A stretch of DNA of 64,000 nt. Source: Oscillatoria sp. FACHB-1406. GTDB taxonomy: Bacteria; Cyanobacteriota; Cyanobacteriia; Cyanobacteriales; Spirulinaceae. The stretch is taken from positions 1-64,000 of the forward strand of contig NZ_JACJSM010000023.1 of NCBI RefSeq assembly GCF_014698145.1, read 5' to 3'. The translations under genes and the position numbers were made by a program. Within the stretch, counting starts at the first letter, position 1. The number at the start of each line of letters is the position of its first letter. Below the pieces are notes generated by a model. That model was not told the DNA's origin, ran no database searches, and was given only the letters and a program-made list of their open reading frames with translations. Shown here piece by piece: positions 9,066 to 17,438 of this stretch.

Positions 9066-9571
9066 GAAAAGTTTTGATTTTCGATACTTGCGTCCTTTGC
9101 GTTCTTTTAAAAATACCCAACATGGAAGAATGCGGTAAAGTACCGAATGATTGGAATTTTATTAAACTTGAGGAAAAATTAAAGCAAGAAGAAAGCCAAG
9201 AAACGGTTTTTGTCCTTCCGTTGGCTGCAATTATTGAAACGGGAAATCATATTTCTCAAGCATCATCTAAACGCCGGGAATTAGCAGAAAAATTTAACTA
9301 AATTGTTGGTAAGACGGCAAATGAGACTTCTCCTTGGGTAGCATTTGGGGAACAAACCGAACTTTGGAATAAACCGGGATTGGAAAAGTTAGCGAGTATG
9401 TGGGGAGAACAAGCTCACACTAAACTGTCTTTAGGAGATACAACAATTCGTATTTTGGGCGAGCATTATGCAAGAAAGGGCTATCAAGTTGAATTTTTAA
9501 CGGGCGATGCTCAACTGAAAGCTTATCAACCCGAAACTAAATCAATGAAAAATCGCAGAAGTGACTCCTAA
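9062..9571 (+). pseudogene. PIN-like nuclease partner interrupted by an in-frame TAA
   Basis: The frame begins at the ATG overlapping the ATPase stop. It reads MRKVLIFDTC, meets a TAA at 9299-9301 (codon 80), then continues in the same frame without shift to a stop at 9569. The two halves together (169 codons) look like one PIN domain: candidate metal-binding residues D8, E59 (AAIIETGN), D126 (LSLGDTTI) and D149 (FLTGDAQL) fall in the usual order. D126 and D149 lie after the stop, so the short product should be inactive. One base change would restore a sense codon. A sequencing error or readthrough is possible. Family assignment is by motif only. Confidence 0.65.
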
Positions 9572-9717
9572 ATCTTCTCAATAATTTTCATGATTTTCTA
9601 CGATCTGACTTTCGCCTTGTCGTTAAAACTGCGATACTTCGCACGAAATAGAGCCTTTTTAACTATTGACCGTTCTAGATTGCTAAACTGAAAAAAATCA
9701 CACCTTAACGCTAGATT

Positions 9718-10185
9718 ATGCAGAAAAAAATAATGAAACTTAATCCCCTTATTGCAACCCCGGCATTGATTCTCCTTATGGGAATAGCGAACATTACACC
9801 ATCTGCCCGATCTGAAGAAGTCTATATGGATGGCAACTGTCGCCATGATCCTAACTTAGAAAGCGATGGGGATCGCTTTACTGTTTTCTATGGTCGTAAA
9901 TTTATCGTTAATAATCAAACCTATTGGTTGTATGCTGCTCAATATCAAGATGGATCTGCCATCTTTTGTGTGTCTCGCCCTGACTTCAATCGACCTCAAA
10001 TGATTCGGTCTGAAGAAATCAACAATCACTTTATCGAAAAAGTTGAGCAGGATGGGAATAACAACCCTATGTTTTATGTTCAAGTGCGAGAAGGACAGAA
10101 TAGTAATGTCCCATTGGTTAATTATCGGTTGAATCTTAGCAATCCTAATCGCCCGGTTGTCACTTATCTTTCCACGGAACAGTAG
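9718..10185 (+). CDS. Secreted hypothetical protein
   Basis: A 155-residue protein starting with a classic signal peptide: basic MQKKIMK, a hydrophobic core (LIATPALILLMGIA) and a probable cleavage site near SARSEE at about residue 32. The mature part has two cysteines (GNCRHDP and IFCVSRP) that could form a disulfide, and alternating short beta-like segments. I do not recognise the family. It is probably periplasmic or exported. A second in-frame ATG (residue 6, MKLNPL) is an equally good start. It converges on coaBC with only 13 bases between the stops. Confidence 0.75.
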   Translation: MQKKIMKLNPLIATPALILLMGIANITPSARSEEVYMDGNCRHDPNLESDGDRFTVFYGRKFIVNNQTYWLYAAQYQDGSAIFCVSRPDFNRPQMIRSEEINNHFIEKVEQDGNNNPMFYVQVREGQNSNVPLVNYRLNLSNPNRPVVTYLSTEQ

Positions 10186-10198
10186 GCTTGCTACTGCT

Positions 10199-11413
10199 TC
10201 AAGATATTCCTCGCACGAAATCGAGGAGAAGGTGCGCTAATTCTAATTTACTGCGAGAGGACATTTCCTGCTTCCGACCGTGGCGATCTATGAAAATGGC
10301 TTGGTTGGTTTCGCTGCCGAATCCGGCGTTGGGGAGGTCGATGGGGTTCGCCGCGATCGCGTCTAGGTTCTTTCGCTCCAATTTTTCCATCGCAGGCTTG
10401 ACAATATCACCTGTTTGTGCAGCAAATCCGATTAAGCGTTGGTGCGGTTGTTTTTGCTGGCCGAGTTGAGCGAGGATATCGGGAATCGGTTCTAAATCCA
10501 GCATTGGCGGAATTTCGTGTTTGGGGACTTTATAGGGCGTATACGTCGCGGGCTTAAAGTCGCCGACAGCCGCCGCCATCACCGTCCAATCGGCGCTCGG
10601 GAAGCAGTCGAGCATGGCTTGTTGCATTTCTGCGGCACTGCCGACGGGAATAATCGCAATGGAGGAGGCGAGAGATTCTTCGAGTTCGACAAGCGGCGCG
10701 CAGACTAAAGTCACTTTCGCGCCCCGGAAGAAGGCGGCTCGAGCGAGGGCAATCCCCATTTTTCCGGTGGAGGGGTTACCGATGAAGCGAACGGGATCGA
10801 GATGTTCGCGCGTTCCTCCGGCGCTAATTAAGATGTGTTTGCCGGTTAAGTCGCGCCGTCCCTGGGTTAAGAGGATCGATTGAATCGCGGGTAAGAAGGC
10901 GGCAGGTTCTGCCATGCGTCCCGCGCCGAAGCGATCGCACGCCAGCAGTCCGGTTTCGGGGCCGATGCTATGATAGCGTTTATCTTGAAATAGTTGTTCC
11001 CAGTTGCGTTGAACGGAAACTTGTTCCCACATTTCCGTATTCATTGCCGGTGCTAATAAAATCGGGCAACGGGAGGCGAGGACGGTGTTGGTTAAAAGAT
11101 TATCGGCTAAGCCGTTGGCTAATTTACCGAGCATATTGGCTGTCAGCGGCGCAATGACGAAGAGTTCTGCCCATTCGCCGAGTTCGATGTGTAAGGGGCG
11201 GGAATGGACGGGCTGCCAAAAATCGCGATCGCAGTAAGCCCGGTGTCGGCTTAAAGTCGAGACAGTTAGGGGCGTAATAAATTCTGCTGCGCTCTGCGTT
11301 AAGATAACGCGGATTTGCTCGCCCCGCTTAAACAAAGTCGAAATGACTTCGCAGATTTTATAGGCGGCAATACCGCCGCCTATTCCAATCAGAACTCTTT
11401 TTCCTGCGGGCAT
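10199..11413 (-). CDS. coaBC: Bifunctional phosphopantothenoylcysteine decarboxylase / phosphopantothenate-cysteine ligase
   Basis: Coenzyme A biosynthesis enzyme that joins cysteine to 4'-phosphopantothenate (CoaB) and decarboxylates the product (CoaC). The N-terminal CoaC half begins GIGGGIAAYK, a flavodoxin-like FMN site, and contains a His near residue 75 (PLHIELGEWAE) and the PAMNTEMW motif. The CoaB half starts at about residue 190 with LISAGGTREHLDPVRF and NPSTGKMG, and later has the AAVGDFKP and GFAAQT nucleotide-site motifs. At 404 residues it has the normal length. The DUF2555 gene lies 3 bases upstream on the same strand, so the pair is probably one operon, as is usual in cyanobacteria. 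Confidence 0.95.
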   Translation of the reverse strand: MPAGKRVLIGIGGGIAAYKICEVISTLFKRGEQIRVILTQSAAEFITPLTVSTLSRHRAYCDRDFWQPVHSRPLHIELGEWAELFVIAPLTANMLGKLANGLADNLLTNTVLASRCPILLAPAMNTEMWEQVSVQRNWEQLFQDKRYHSIGPETGLLACDRFGAGRMAEPAAFLPAIQSILLTQGRRDLTGKHILISAGGTREHLDPVRFIGNPSTGKMGIALARAAFFRGAKVTLVCAPLVELEESLASSIAIIPVGSAAEMQQAMLDCFPSADWTVMAAAVGDFKPATYTPYKVPKHEIPPMLDLEPIPDILAQLGQQKQPHQRLIGFAAQTGDIVKPAMEKLERKNLDAIAANPIDLPNAGFGSETNQAIFIDRHGRKQEMSSRSKLELAHLLLDFVRGIS

Positions 11414-11416
11414 CGA

Positions 11417-11632
11417 TCAAGCTTCGTCGTAGGCTTCAATATCGAGGAGATAGAGGTAGGGTTCCACCAACTCGGCGTGTTGAAACGCGATCGCGCGCAA
11501 CAAATGCCAGTCTGCTAAAGCTTCAAAAGGATTCGAGTAATCGTCCTGTTCCAAGCGAGTTGCTAGTTTCGCCACCTCATCGGCTGTGACGCGATCGAGG
11601 TCTTGTTGAGACAAACTCAATGTTTCCACCAT
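11417..11632 (-). CDS. DUF2555 family protein
   Basis: A 71-residue acidic protein restricted to cyanobacteria. The family pattern is clear: VAKLATRLEQDDYSNPF, a central LADWHLLRALAF-like block and a C-terminal YLYLLDIEAYDEA. It is soluble and predicted all-helical. The function is not established here. It sits 3 bases before coaBC on the same strand, with GGGCGGGGA just ahead of its ATG as a ribosome site, so it should be co-transcribed with coaBC. Confidence 0.88.
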   Translation of the reverse strand: MVETLSLSQQDLDRVTADEVAKLATRLEQDDYSNPFEALADWHLLRAIAFQHAELVEPYLYLLDIEAYDEA

Positions 11633-12014
11633 TCCCCGCCCTCCAAATAATTACCACTATAGACCATTGCTCCTCGCCTTATTTTAACGCGATCGGTAAC
11701 ATTGGGAGGTCAGAGCCAATCGGATTGAGAGTCAATAACTCATACCTCTTTTACAAAAATATTCTTAACAAATGTCCTTATACCAATTCTCCGAGTTCGG
11801 ACGACACATCTTGAGGCTGAAACCCCTAATATATCTAGGTTTCTTCATTTTTAATTTTTAATTTTTAATTTTGAATTGGTATTACTCAATCAACGCGCGA
11901 TCGATTTGCAATCTCCTCTAACTCAGTTTTTTTACTTTTTAATTTTTAATTTTTAATTCCAAATTCAAACTTTGCCTATATGCTTAAAATAAAAATCGCT
12001 ACCCAACAAAGACC
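11633..12014. other. AT-rich intergenic region with TTTTTAA heptads
   Basis: The space between divergent DUF2555 and cupin genes. Two short arrays of the heptamer TTTTTAA lie at 11846-11876 and 11932-11958, separated by a HIP1-like GCGCGATCGA. A TACCAATTC/GAATTGGTA pair (near 11781 and 11873) forms an inverted repeat around the first array. Small open frames here have no family features. A promoter for the cupin gene is expected close to 11980 (TATATGCTTAAAAT) but is not certain. Confidence 0.5.
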
Positions 12015-12422
12015 ATGAGCAATGTAGAAACGAACGGGAAGCCAGAAACCCCAACCGTCGAAACTCATACAACCCGAGTCCGCCCTTGGGGGAACGTGAC
12101 GATGCTCGAAGAAGGGGAACGCTATCGTATTAATCGCATTGAAGTCAATCCCGGACATCACATCAGCACCCAGATGCACTACCACCGCAGCGAACATTGG
12201 GTTGTCGTGTCGGGAACCGCAAAAGTAATTTTTAACGGTCACGAAGAACTCCTGATTCAAAAGCAGTCTACCTACGTTCCGATGAACACTGCCCACCGCG
12301 TCGAAAATCCGGGGGTCATTCCTTTGGTAATGATTGAGGTGCAGAATGGGGAATATCTAGGCGAAGATGACATCATTCGCTTCGAGGATTACAACGAGGC
12401 GCAGGACGCACTCGTCAGTTAA
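12015..12422 (+). CDS. Cupin protein, ManC C-terminal type (phosphomannose isomerase type II fold)
   Basis: A 135-residue single cupin domain. It begins its conserved part with RPWGNVTMLEEG and RINRIEVNPGHH, followed by the metal-site motif QMHYHRSEHWVVVSGTA and the second motif YVPMNTAHRVENPG. This matches the isolated isomerase domain of bifunctional mannose-1-phosphate guanylyltransferase/mannose-6-phosphate isomerase. A role in mannose-6-phosphate/fructose-6-phosphate conversion is plausible but unproven for stand-alone cupins. It is soluble and cytosolic. It is transcribed alone, and a minisatellite follows its stop. Confidence 0.82.
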   Translation: MSNVETNGKPETPTVETHTTRVRPWGNVTMLEEGERYRINRIEVNPGHHISTQMHYHRSEHWVVVSGTAKVIFNGHEELLIQKQSTYVPMNTAHRVENPGVIPLVMIEVQNGEYLGEDDIIRFEDYNEAQDALVS

Positions 12423-12477
12423 TTCAGATGGAGGATGGGGGAATGGTGAATTATGAATGATGAATTATGAATTATGA

Positions 12478-12696
12478 GGGGTGACGAGGGGACTGGGGGA
12501 CGGGGGGACGGGCGAATTATGAATGATGAGTGATGAATTATGAATTATGAGGGGTGACGAGGGGACGGGGGGACGGGGGGACGGGCGAATTATGAATGAT
12601 GAGTGATGAATTATGAATTATGAGGGGTGACGAGGGGACTGGGGGACGGGGGGACGGGCGAATTACGAATTACGAATTACGAATTACGAATTACAC
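12478..12696. repeat. 73-bp tandem minisatellite (three copies) ending in heptamers
   Basis: Three units begin with GGGGTGACGAGGGGAC at 12478, 12551 and 12624, so the period is 73 bases. Each unit has a G-rich half (runs of GGGG and GGGGGG) and an AT-rich half made of GAATTATGAATGATGAG-like words. The last copy runs into four GAATTAC heptamers at 12661-12695. The units are almost identical, so the array is recent. No coding potential or CRISPR-like spacers are seen. Confidence 0.9.
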
Positions 12697-12701
12697 CCGT
12701 G

Positions 12702-14432
12702 CTAGCGACCGGCGACGGGCTGGTGAGTTTGAACGACAGTGCTGCCGTTATAAACCACTAGGGGTAAACCGGCTCGATCGCTAATCGCATTGAGCGCGCG
12801 TTCAAATCCGTAAACGTGCTCTAACAGTTGCACCTGGGTTTTAGCATCGCGCTTACTTTGAGCGGTTGCGGCGGAGGTACGAACCCGATAAACGTAAGTT
12901 GGCGTTAGGTACACCTGAATAACCTTTTGGTCAACAGTAAAGTTACAAATCTTCGTGTTTTGGGTGCAGAGTTGAGCGAGATCGGTGCGAATTTGCTGAA
13001 GTTTCATGGCAGTTTGGAGCGCTGCTTCAGCTTGACTCAGTTCGGTGCTGTAGGTTTTAGTGAGGGCTTTAGCGCGAGGTGCAAAAAAGCTTTGCTCGGA
13101 AATCTTATTAAGGATGCTAATTGCCTCGCGCCAAGAAATAACAGCAGCAGACCATTGATTTGCGTTTTCAGAAGCTTTAGCGTTTTTCCCTAGCTGTTCG
13201 GCTTTGGCTATATCGTCCTTCGCTGCATTTTCTTGCGTTCGGCGATCGCGCACGGCGGAAATTTGCGGCAAATATCCCCGCAAAGTATCCTGTGCTTCCG
13301 TATAAGCGGTACTCGTTTTAGGAACGCTCTGAAGGCGGCTCGAAACTTGCTCCCACATGGTTTCCGCCAAGCGCAATTGCTCGAAATCCGTCGCCAACTG
13401 TTGCCGAACTTCTGCCGTTTTTGCCATTTCTTTTGCGGCGCTCAAGTTTTCCCGAGCTTCGCGTTCTAAGGCAAGCCCCTGTTCGACAATGCCCAAATTG
13501 CGCTGATATTCGCCCAACTTGCGCTGAACCAACTCACCGAACTCGCTCTCGCCGCTGAGGGATTGGAGTTGCGCGATCGCCTCTTGCCAAAGTTGTTGGG
13601 CTTCTTCCCAGCGTGCGGGGGGTAACGGCGGATTTTGGGTAACATTCCCCGCGCGTGCTGCTGTTGTCATTGCCGAAACCAGGCTATCCCAACCCCGCGC
13701 AGTCTGTTCGTATTCTGCGAGTAGAGCTTGGGCTTCGTTACGATATCCCGACCAGGAGGGAATCGATCGCAACATCCGCAACGAGCGATCGAATTGCTGG
13801 CGCGCCACGATAATCGCCTGTCCCGAGGGGGGCGAGTTCGCAGTTTCGAGGGATTGCTGGGCTAACTGACGCGCGAAGGTTATTTCTGGACAGCCACGCA
13901 GGACGCAAGGGCGGCTTAGCAAATAAAGACTCAGCAAGAATACCGACAGACCGAATCCCGTTCCCCACATCGCGATCGGCAGCCAAGCGGGAGGATCGGA
14001 GGGTTGGGAATCCGCTTCGGGAGGGGTTTCTCTCAGTCCCGCGCGCGCTTCCGGCAATTCCTCAAAATCATCAAGGGCAATCTCGTCTTCGGCGGCCAAC
14101 TCCGAAGTATCCTCCGCCGAGTGCGTCGGGGATTTGACTTTGACAATATGAAAAGCATAGGGTTGTTGTTGTCCCTGCATTCGCAAGTAAATTAGCCCCG
14201 TTGCTCCTGCCGTCGCGCCCGATTCCTTAAGGAGTTGCTCGAACAGGCGAAAAGCTTGATGGGGATAAGCTAATACGGGCGGGTGATGCTCGATCGTTAG
14301 CACTAGCGTCCCTTCCCGGAGATAGCAGCGGGCTTGGAGGGGAACCATTTGTGGGAAGCGCTCTTGGAGTTGCTGTTGGCACAATTGCTCTAGAGCTACA
14401 AGATCGATGGCGGGGGGCGCTGTTTTCTGCAT
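12702..14432 (-). CDS. Large single-pass membrane protein with coiled-coil domain, unknown function
   Basis: A 576-residue protein. Residues 1-120 form a globular cytosolic part (CQQQLQERFPQMVPLQARCYL, LLKESGATAGATGLIYL). An acidic linker leads to one membrane span near residues 152-170 (GTGFGLSVFLLSLYLL), directly followed by two cysteines (RPCVLRGCPE). Residues about 180-500 are long helices rich in Ala, Gln and Glu with TPR-like or coiled-coil character. A small C-terminal beta region (KVIQVYLTPTYVYRV) ends the chain. I do not recognise a named family, though similar cyanobacterial proteins are usually called hypothetical. It is transcribed divergently from sucC. Confidence 0.8.
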   Translation of the reverse strand: MQKTAPPAIDLVALEQLCQQQLQERFPQMVPLQARCYLREGTLVLTIEHHPPVLAYPHQAFRLFEQLLKESGATAGATGLIYLRMQGQQQPYAFHIVKVKSPTHSAEDTSELAAEDEIALDDFEELPEARAGLRETPPEADSQPSDPPAWLPIAMWGTGFGLSVFLLSLYLLSRPCVLRGCPEITFARQLAQQSLETANSPPSGQAIIVARQQFDRSLRMLRSIPSWSGYRNEAQALLAEYEQTARGWDSLVSAMTTAARAGNVTQNPPLPPARWEEAQQLWQEAIAQLQSLSGESEFGELVQRKLGEYQRNLGIVEQGLALEREARENLSAAKEMAKTAEVRQQLATDFEQLRLAETMWEQVSSRLQSVPKTSTAYTEAQDTLRGYLPQISAVRDRRTQENAAKDDIAKAEQLGKNAKASENANQWSAAVISWREAISILNKISEQSFFAPRAKALTKTYSTELSQAEAALQTAMKLQQIRTDLAQLCTQNTKICNFTVDQKVIQVYLTPTYVYRVRTSAATAQSKRDAKTQVQLLEHVYGFERALNAISDRAGLPLVVYNGSTVVQTHQPVAGR

Positions 14433-14543
14433 GACAACAACAATGATTTTGCTGTAGTAGTTTAGTTTATGCCTTTTTTGTCACTTGAATGAAAACATTA
14501 AGCTTAAAGGAAGTCGATCTTTTTATACAAATCGAAATTAGGA

Positions 14544-15701
14544 ATGGATTTACTAGAGTATCAAGCTAAAGAACTTTTTCGGGAAGTGGGCATTCCGGTT
14601 CCACCTTCTCAATATATCAATGACCCGAGACAAATGCGGCAGTTGGCGTTGTCTTATCCTTTAGTGCTGAAATCCCAAGTTCGGGCTGTTGGGCGCGCGA
14701 GGGCGGGGGGAATTCATTTTGTCGAGAATACGATCGATGCGATCGCAGCGGCGCGGGCGATTTTCAGTTTGCCGATTCGGGGACAGTTCCCGCGCTTGCT
14801 TTTAGCCGAAGCGCGTTACCCGGTGCAACAGGAACTCTTTTTAGCCGTCGCGATCGATTATCGGCTTCAGCGTCCGGTGTTGCTGGGGGCGGCGGCGCAA
14901 GATTTGAAGGGGAAGGGCGCGAGCAAGCGTTTAAAGAAGGTGACGATTGATGGGGATTTTTCTCCGTTTTACGCGCGCCGCTTAGCACTCGCGATGGGGC
15001 TGCAAAAAGAGGCGATCGCGGCGGTTTCAGGAGCGATCGCTAAAATGTATTATCTTTGGGAGAGCAAAGACCTTGATTGCGTTGAAATCAACCCCCTCGG
15101 GTTAAATGAGGGCGGCGAAATCATGGCGCTCGACGGCAAGATTACCGTCAACGATGAAGCAATTGCTCGCCATCCGGAGCTTTTAGCGCTGGCTGAGGCG
15201 GTGCAGGAAACGGAAGAGAAGGCAGCGGCGGCTGGGTCGTTGCATTGGTTCGAGAAAGGGGGCAAAATCGGCATTCTCTGTAACAGTTTGGGGGCGGGAA
15301 TGGTTCTGTGGGACTTGTTGCAGCAACATAAGGGGAAACCCGCCGGCTGTTGGGCGATTGGGGCGGCGACGGGCGATCGCGTCCTCGATCCGAGGGAGTT
15401 TGCCGGTGCGATCGCAACTGGTTTGATGCAATTGCAGGAAAATCCGAAAATTGAGGTCATTTTGATCGATCTTCTCGCTAGTACGGTTTTTCTGGACGCT
15501 TTTGTCGATCGCCTGCTGGAATTGCACTCATCCAACGAATTGGGAGCGCGTCCGCGTTTGGTGGCTCGTTTAGTAGGCGAAAATGCTGCCAGTGCGATCG
15601 CGAAGCGCTCGAGGAACGACATCGCGCGCTTGGAATCCTTGCCGATTATTTGGGAGGAAGACTTGGATGAAGCCGTTGCACGAGCGATCTCGCTTTCTTA
15701 A
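14544..15701 (+). CDS. sucC: Succinate-CoA ligase beta-like subunit (ATP-grasp)
   Basis: A 385-residue SucC-like protein. The N-terminal ATP-grasp half shows LLEYQAKELFREVGIPVP, LKSQVRAVGRARAGG (nucleotide-binding Gly/Arg loop) and VEINPLGLN with a later DGKI, the Mg2+-nucleotide residues. The C-terminal CoA-ligase half is divergent: NSLGAGMVLWDLL and AIGAATGDRV replace the usual NGAGLAM and DVGGGA. With the alpha-like gene 67 bases downstream it would form the heterodimer that interconverts succinyl-CoA and succinate. The differences in the C-terminal half leave substrate choice open. A Shine-Dalgarno-like AGGA abuts the ATG rather closely. Confidence 0.85.
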   Translation: MDLLEYQAKELFREVGIPVPPSQYINDPRQMRQLALSYPLVLKSQVRAVGRARAGGIHFVENTIDAIAAARAIFSLPIRGQFPRLLLAEARYPVQQELFLAVAIDYRLQRPVLLGAAAQDLKGKGASKRLKKVTIDGDFSPFYARRLALAMGLQKEAIAAVSGAIAKMYYLWESKDLDCVEINPLGLNEGGEIMALDGKITVNDEAIARHPELLALAEAVQETEEKAAAAGSLHWFEKGGKIGILCNSLGAGMVLWDLLQQHKGKPAGCWAIGAATGDRVLDPREFAGAIATGLMQLQENPKIEVILIDLLASTVFLDAFVDRLLELHSSNELGARPRLVARLVGENAASAIAKRSRNDIARLESLPIIWEEDLDEAVARAISLS

Positions 15702-15768
15702 AATTCTGGTAAACTGCACTTTCTTCTACAAACCTCGCCCTTAAAGGGACGGGGATTGACTAAATCTA

Positions 15769-16674
15769 ATGATCTTTACACCTCATCAAACCGTATTGGT
15801 GCAGGGGATATTGACTCCCCTCGGTCGGGACTGCGCCGAACGAATGAAAGCTTACGGTACGAATGTTATTGCCGGAACGAGCGCAGGTTGGGGAGGGGAA
15901 ACTTTCCAAGAGATTCCCATCTATCATTTGGTTGAAGATGCGATCGCAGCTAGCAGCGAGATTGCCACCAGTGTTATCTGCGTGCCGCCCTACGAAGTTC
16001 TCGATGCTGTCCTCGAAGCAATTGCGGCGGGCGTGCGCCAACTCATCATTTGTACTTGTAGCGTTCCCCCCGTCGATATGCTACGCGCGATTGAGAGAGC
16101 GCGCTGCGTTGATGCTCTCATCCTCGGTCCCGGTAGTGCTGGCGTTATTCTCCCCGGAGAGGTTCTCATCGGTACGCTCTCATCATCCTGTTATCATCCC
16201 GGTAATGTCGGCATTATTGCTCGTACCGATAATTTGATGGATGCGATCGCTTGGGAACTCGCCCAGGCTAAATTGGGACAGTCACTCGCGATTAATTTAG
16301 GGACGGCGGCGATTGTCGGTTCTGGGTTCCAGGAATGGTTGCCTATCTTAGAGCGCGACAAACGCACCGAAGCCATCGTCGTCCTCGATCTCGATGCAAG
16401 CGGGAACAGTGCGGATCTTCTCGAAGCCCTTGGAGCCGAACTCCAAAAGCCCGTCGTTGCGTTTATCGCTGGCACTCATCTGCCCTATCCCGAAAGCCAC
16501 AGCGATGGTGCTTTTATCTTAGCGGACTATCTGGCGCGATCGGCTTTAAGTTCCAATCGTGCTGAGGCAAAAGTTACCGCACTGAAAAAAGGAAAAGTGA
16601 CAGTTGCCAATCGTCCCTCGCAAGTGGTCAGTTGTATTAAGAAGATCTTGCGGAAAAAGGGAGATCTGTCTTAA
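15769..16674 (+). CDS. sucD: Succinate-CoA ligase alpha-like subunit, divergent
   Basis: A 301-residue SucD-like protein. A Rossmann CoA-binding N-terminus (LVQGILTPLGRDCAERM, GTSAGWGG) is followed by a ligase domain. The candidate phospho-His is H244 in ESHSDGAF, matching the GHAGAI context of known SucD. Two usual blocks differ: GPNCPG is GPGSAG (residues 120-125), and the GEIGG loop with its Glu is LDLDASG (near 207-212). It may therefore be a cyanobacterial variant with other acyl-CoA specificity. It follows sucC on the same strand; the 67-base gap holds a CCTCGCCCTTAAAGGGACGG hairpin that could attenuate or stabilise the transcript. Confidence 0.82.
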   Translation: MIFTPHQTVLVQGILTPLGRDCAERMKAYGTNVIAGTSAGWGGETFQEIPIYHLVEDAIAASSEIATSVICVPPYEVLDAVLEAIAAGVRQLIICTCSVPPVDMLRAIERARCVDALILGPGSAGVILPGEVLIGTLSSSCYHPGNVGIIARTDNLMDAIAWELAQAKLGQSLAINLGTAAIVGSGFQEWLPILERDKRTEAIVVLDLDASGNSADLLEALGAELQKPVVAFIAGTHLPYPESHSDGAFILADYLARSALSSNRAEAKVTALKKGKVTVANRPSQVVSCIKKILRKKGDLS

Positions 16675-16717
16675 GCTAACACCCATCTCCTTCTACTAGA
16701 AATTATCAATTTACCCT

Positions 16718-17389
16718 ATGAATCAAGCTGAATTTTTGACTCAGATCGATGAAATTGTCGCGCAACATCACTTACTCCAACATCCCTTCTACCAAAGCTG
16801 GACGGAAGGCACATTGTCCTTGACAAGCTTGCAAGAATATGCTTGTGAATATTACCATCAAGTTCGCAATTTTCCGACTTATGTAAGTGCGACTCATGCA
16901 GCTTGCGACGACTTAGAAATTCGTCAAATGTTGTTGGAAAACTTAATGGAAGAAGAGCGCGGAAATGCCAACCATCCCGAATTATGGTTGCGTTTCGCTG
17001 AGGGATTGGGAGTAGCGCGCGATCGCGTCTTAGATCGCGACTACCACGAAAAAACCCGCGAATCCGTGCGCGTCCTCAAAACCCTCGCGCGCAGCGAAGA
17101 ACCCGCTCGCGGATTAGCCGCACTCTACGCCTACGAATCGCAAATTCCCGAAGTTTCCACCACCAAAATTGCCGGACTGAAGGAGTATTACGACGTTGAT
17201 TCCGATCGCGCCTTGTCTTTCTTCAGCGTTCACGAAAAAGCTGACGAAATTCACAGCCAAATGACTCGCGAAGCCTTGGCTAAATTGTGCCAAACCGAAG
17301 CGCAACAACAACAAGCCCTCGAAGCAACGAAAGAAGCCGTTGTTGCCTTGAACTTGTTGTTAGATGGCGTTTACGAAAGCTATTGCTAA
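16718..17389 (+). CDS. CADD-family (PqqC/TenA-like) diiron oxidase, putative folate pathway protein
   Basis: A 223-residue all-helical haem-oxygenase-fold protein. The pattern HPFYQSWTEGTLSL, EYACEYYHQVRNFP, ENLMEEERG with a following HPELW, and FFSVHEKADEIHS gives the Glu/His set expected of the CADD-type dinuclear metal site. Chlamydial CADD makes p-aminobenzoate for folate by consuming its own Tyr side chain; whether this homologue does so is inference. It lies 43 bases after sucD on the same strand and may be co-transcribed. A strong palindrome follows its stop. Confidence 0.85.
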   Translation: MNQAEFLTQIDEIVAQHHLLQHPFYQSWTEGTLSLTSLQEYACEYYHQVRNFPTYVSATHAACDDLEIRQMLLENLMEEERGNANHPELWLRFAEGLGVARDRVLDRDYHEKTRESVRVLKTLARSEEPARGLAALYAYESQIPEVSTTKIAGLKEYYDVDSDRALSFFSVHEKADEIHSQMTREALAKLCQTEAQQQQALEATKEAVVALNLLLDGVYESYC

Positions 17390-17404
17390 TCCCGATTCTA
17401 AAGG

Positions 17405-17433
17405 TAAGGGCATAGCAATGCTATGCCCTCTTT
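17405..17433. terminator. Hairpin terminator between convergent genes
   Basis: GGGCATAGCA and TGCTATGCCC form a 10-bp stem with a one-base centre at 17408-17428, followed by CTCTTT. It sits between the stops of the CADD-like gene and the haemoglobin gene, and its symmetry suits termination of both. Copies of the GGGCATAGCA word also appear near 27974 and 58761, so it may derive from a dispersed palindrome. Confidence 0.7.
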
Positions 17434-17438
17434 AAATC

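Noticed and set aside
11620-11814. A 64-codon plus-strand frame after the DUF2555 start
   Set aside because: It overlaps the DUF2555 5' end, has no ribosome site and shows no family pattern.
12478-12696. CRISPR array
   Set aside because: Units are tandem without unique spacers and have no cas genes nearby; it is a minisatellite.
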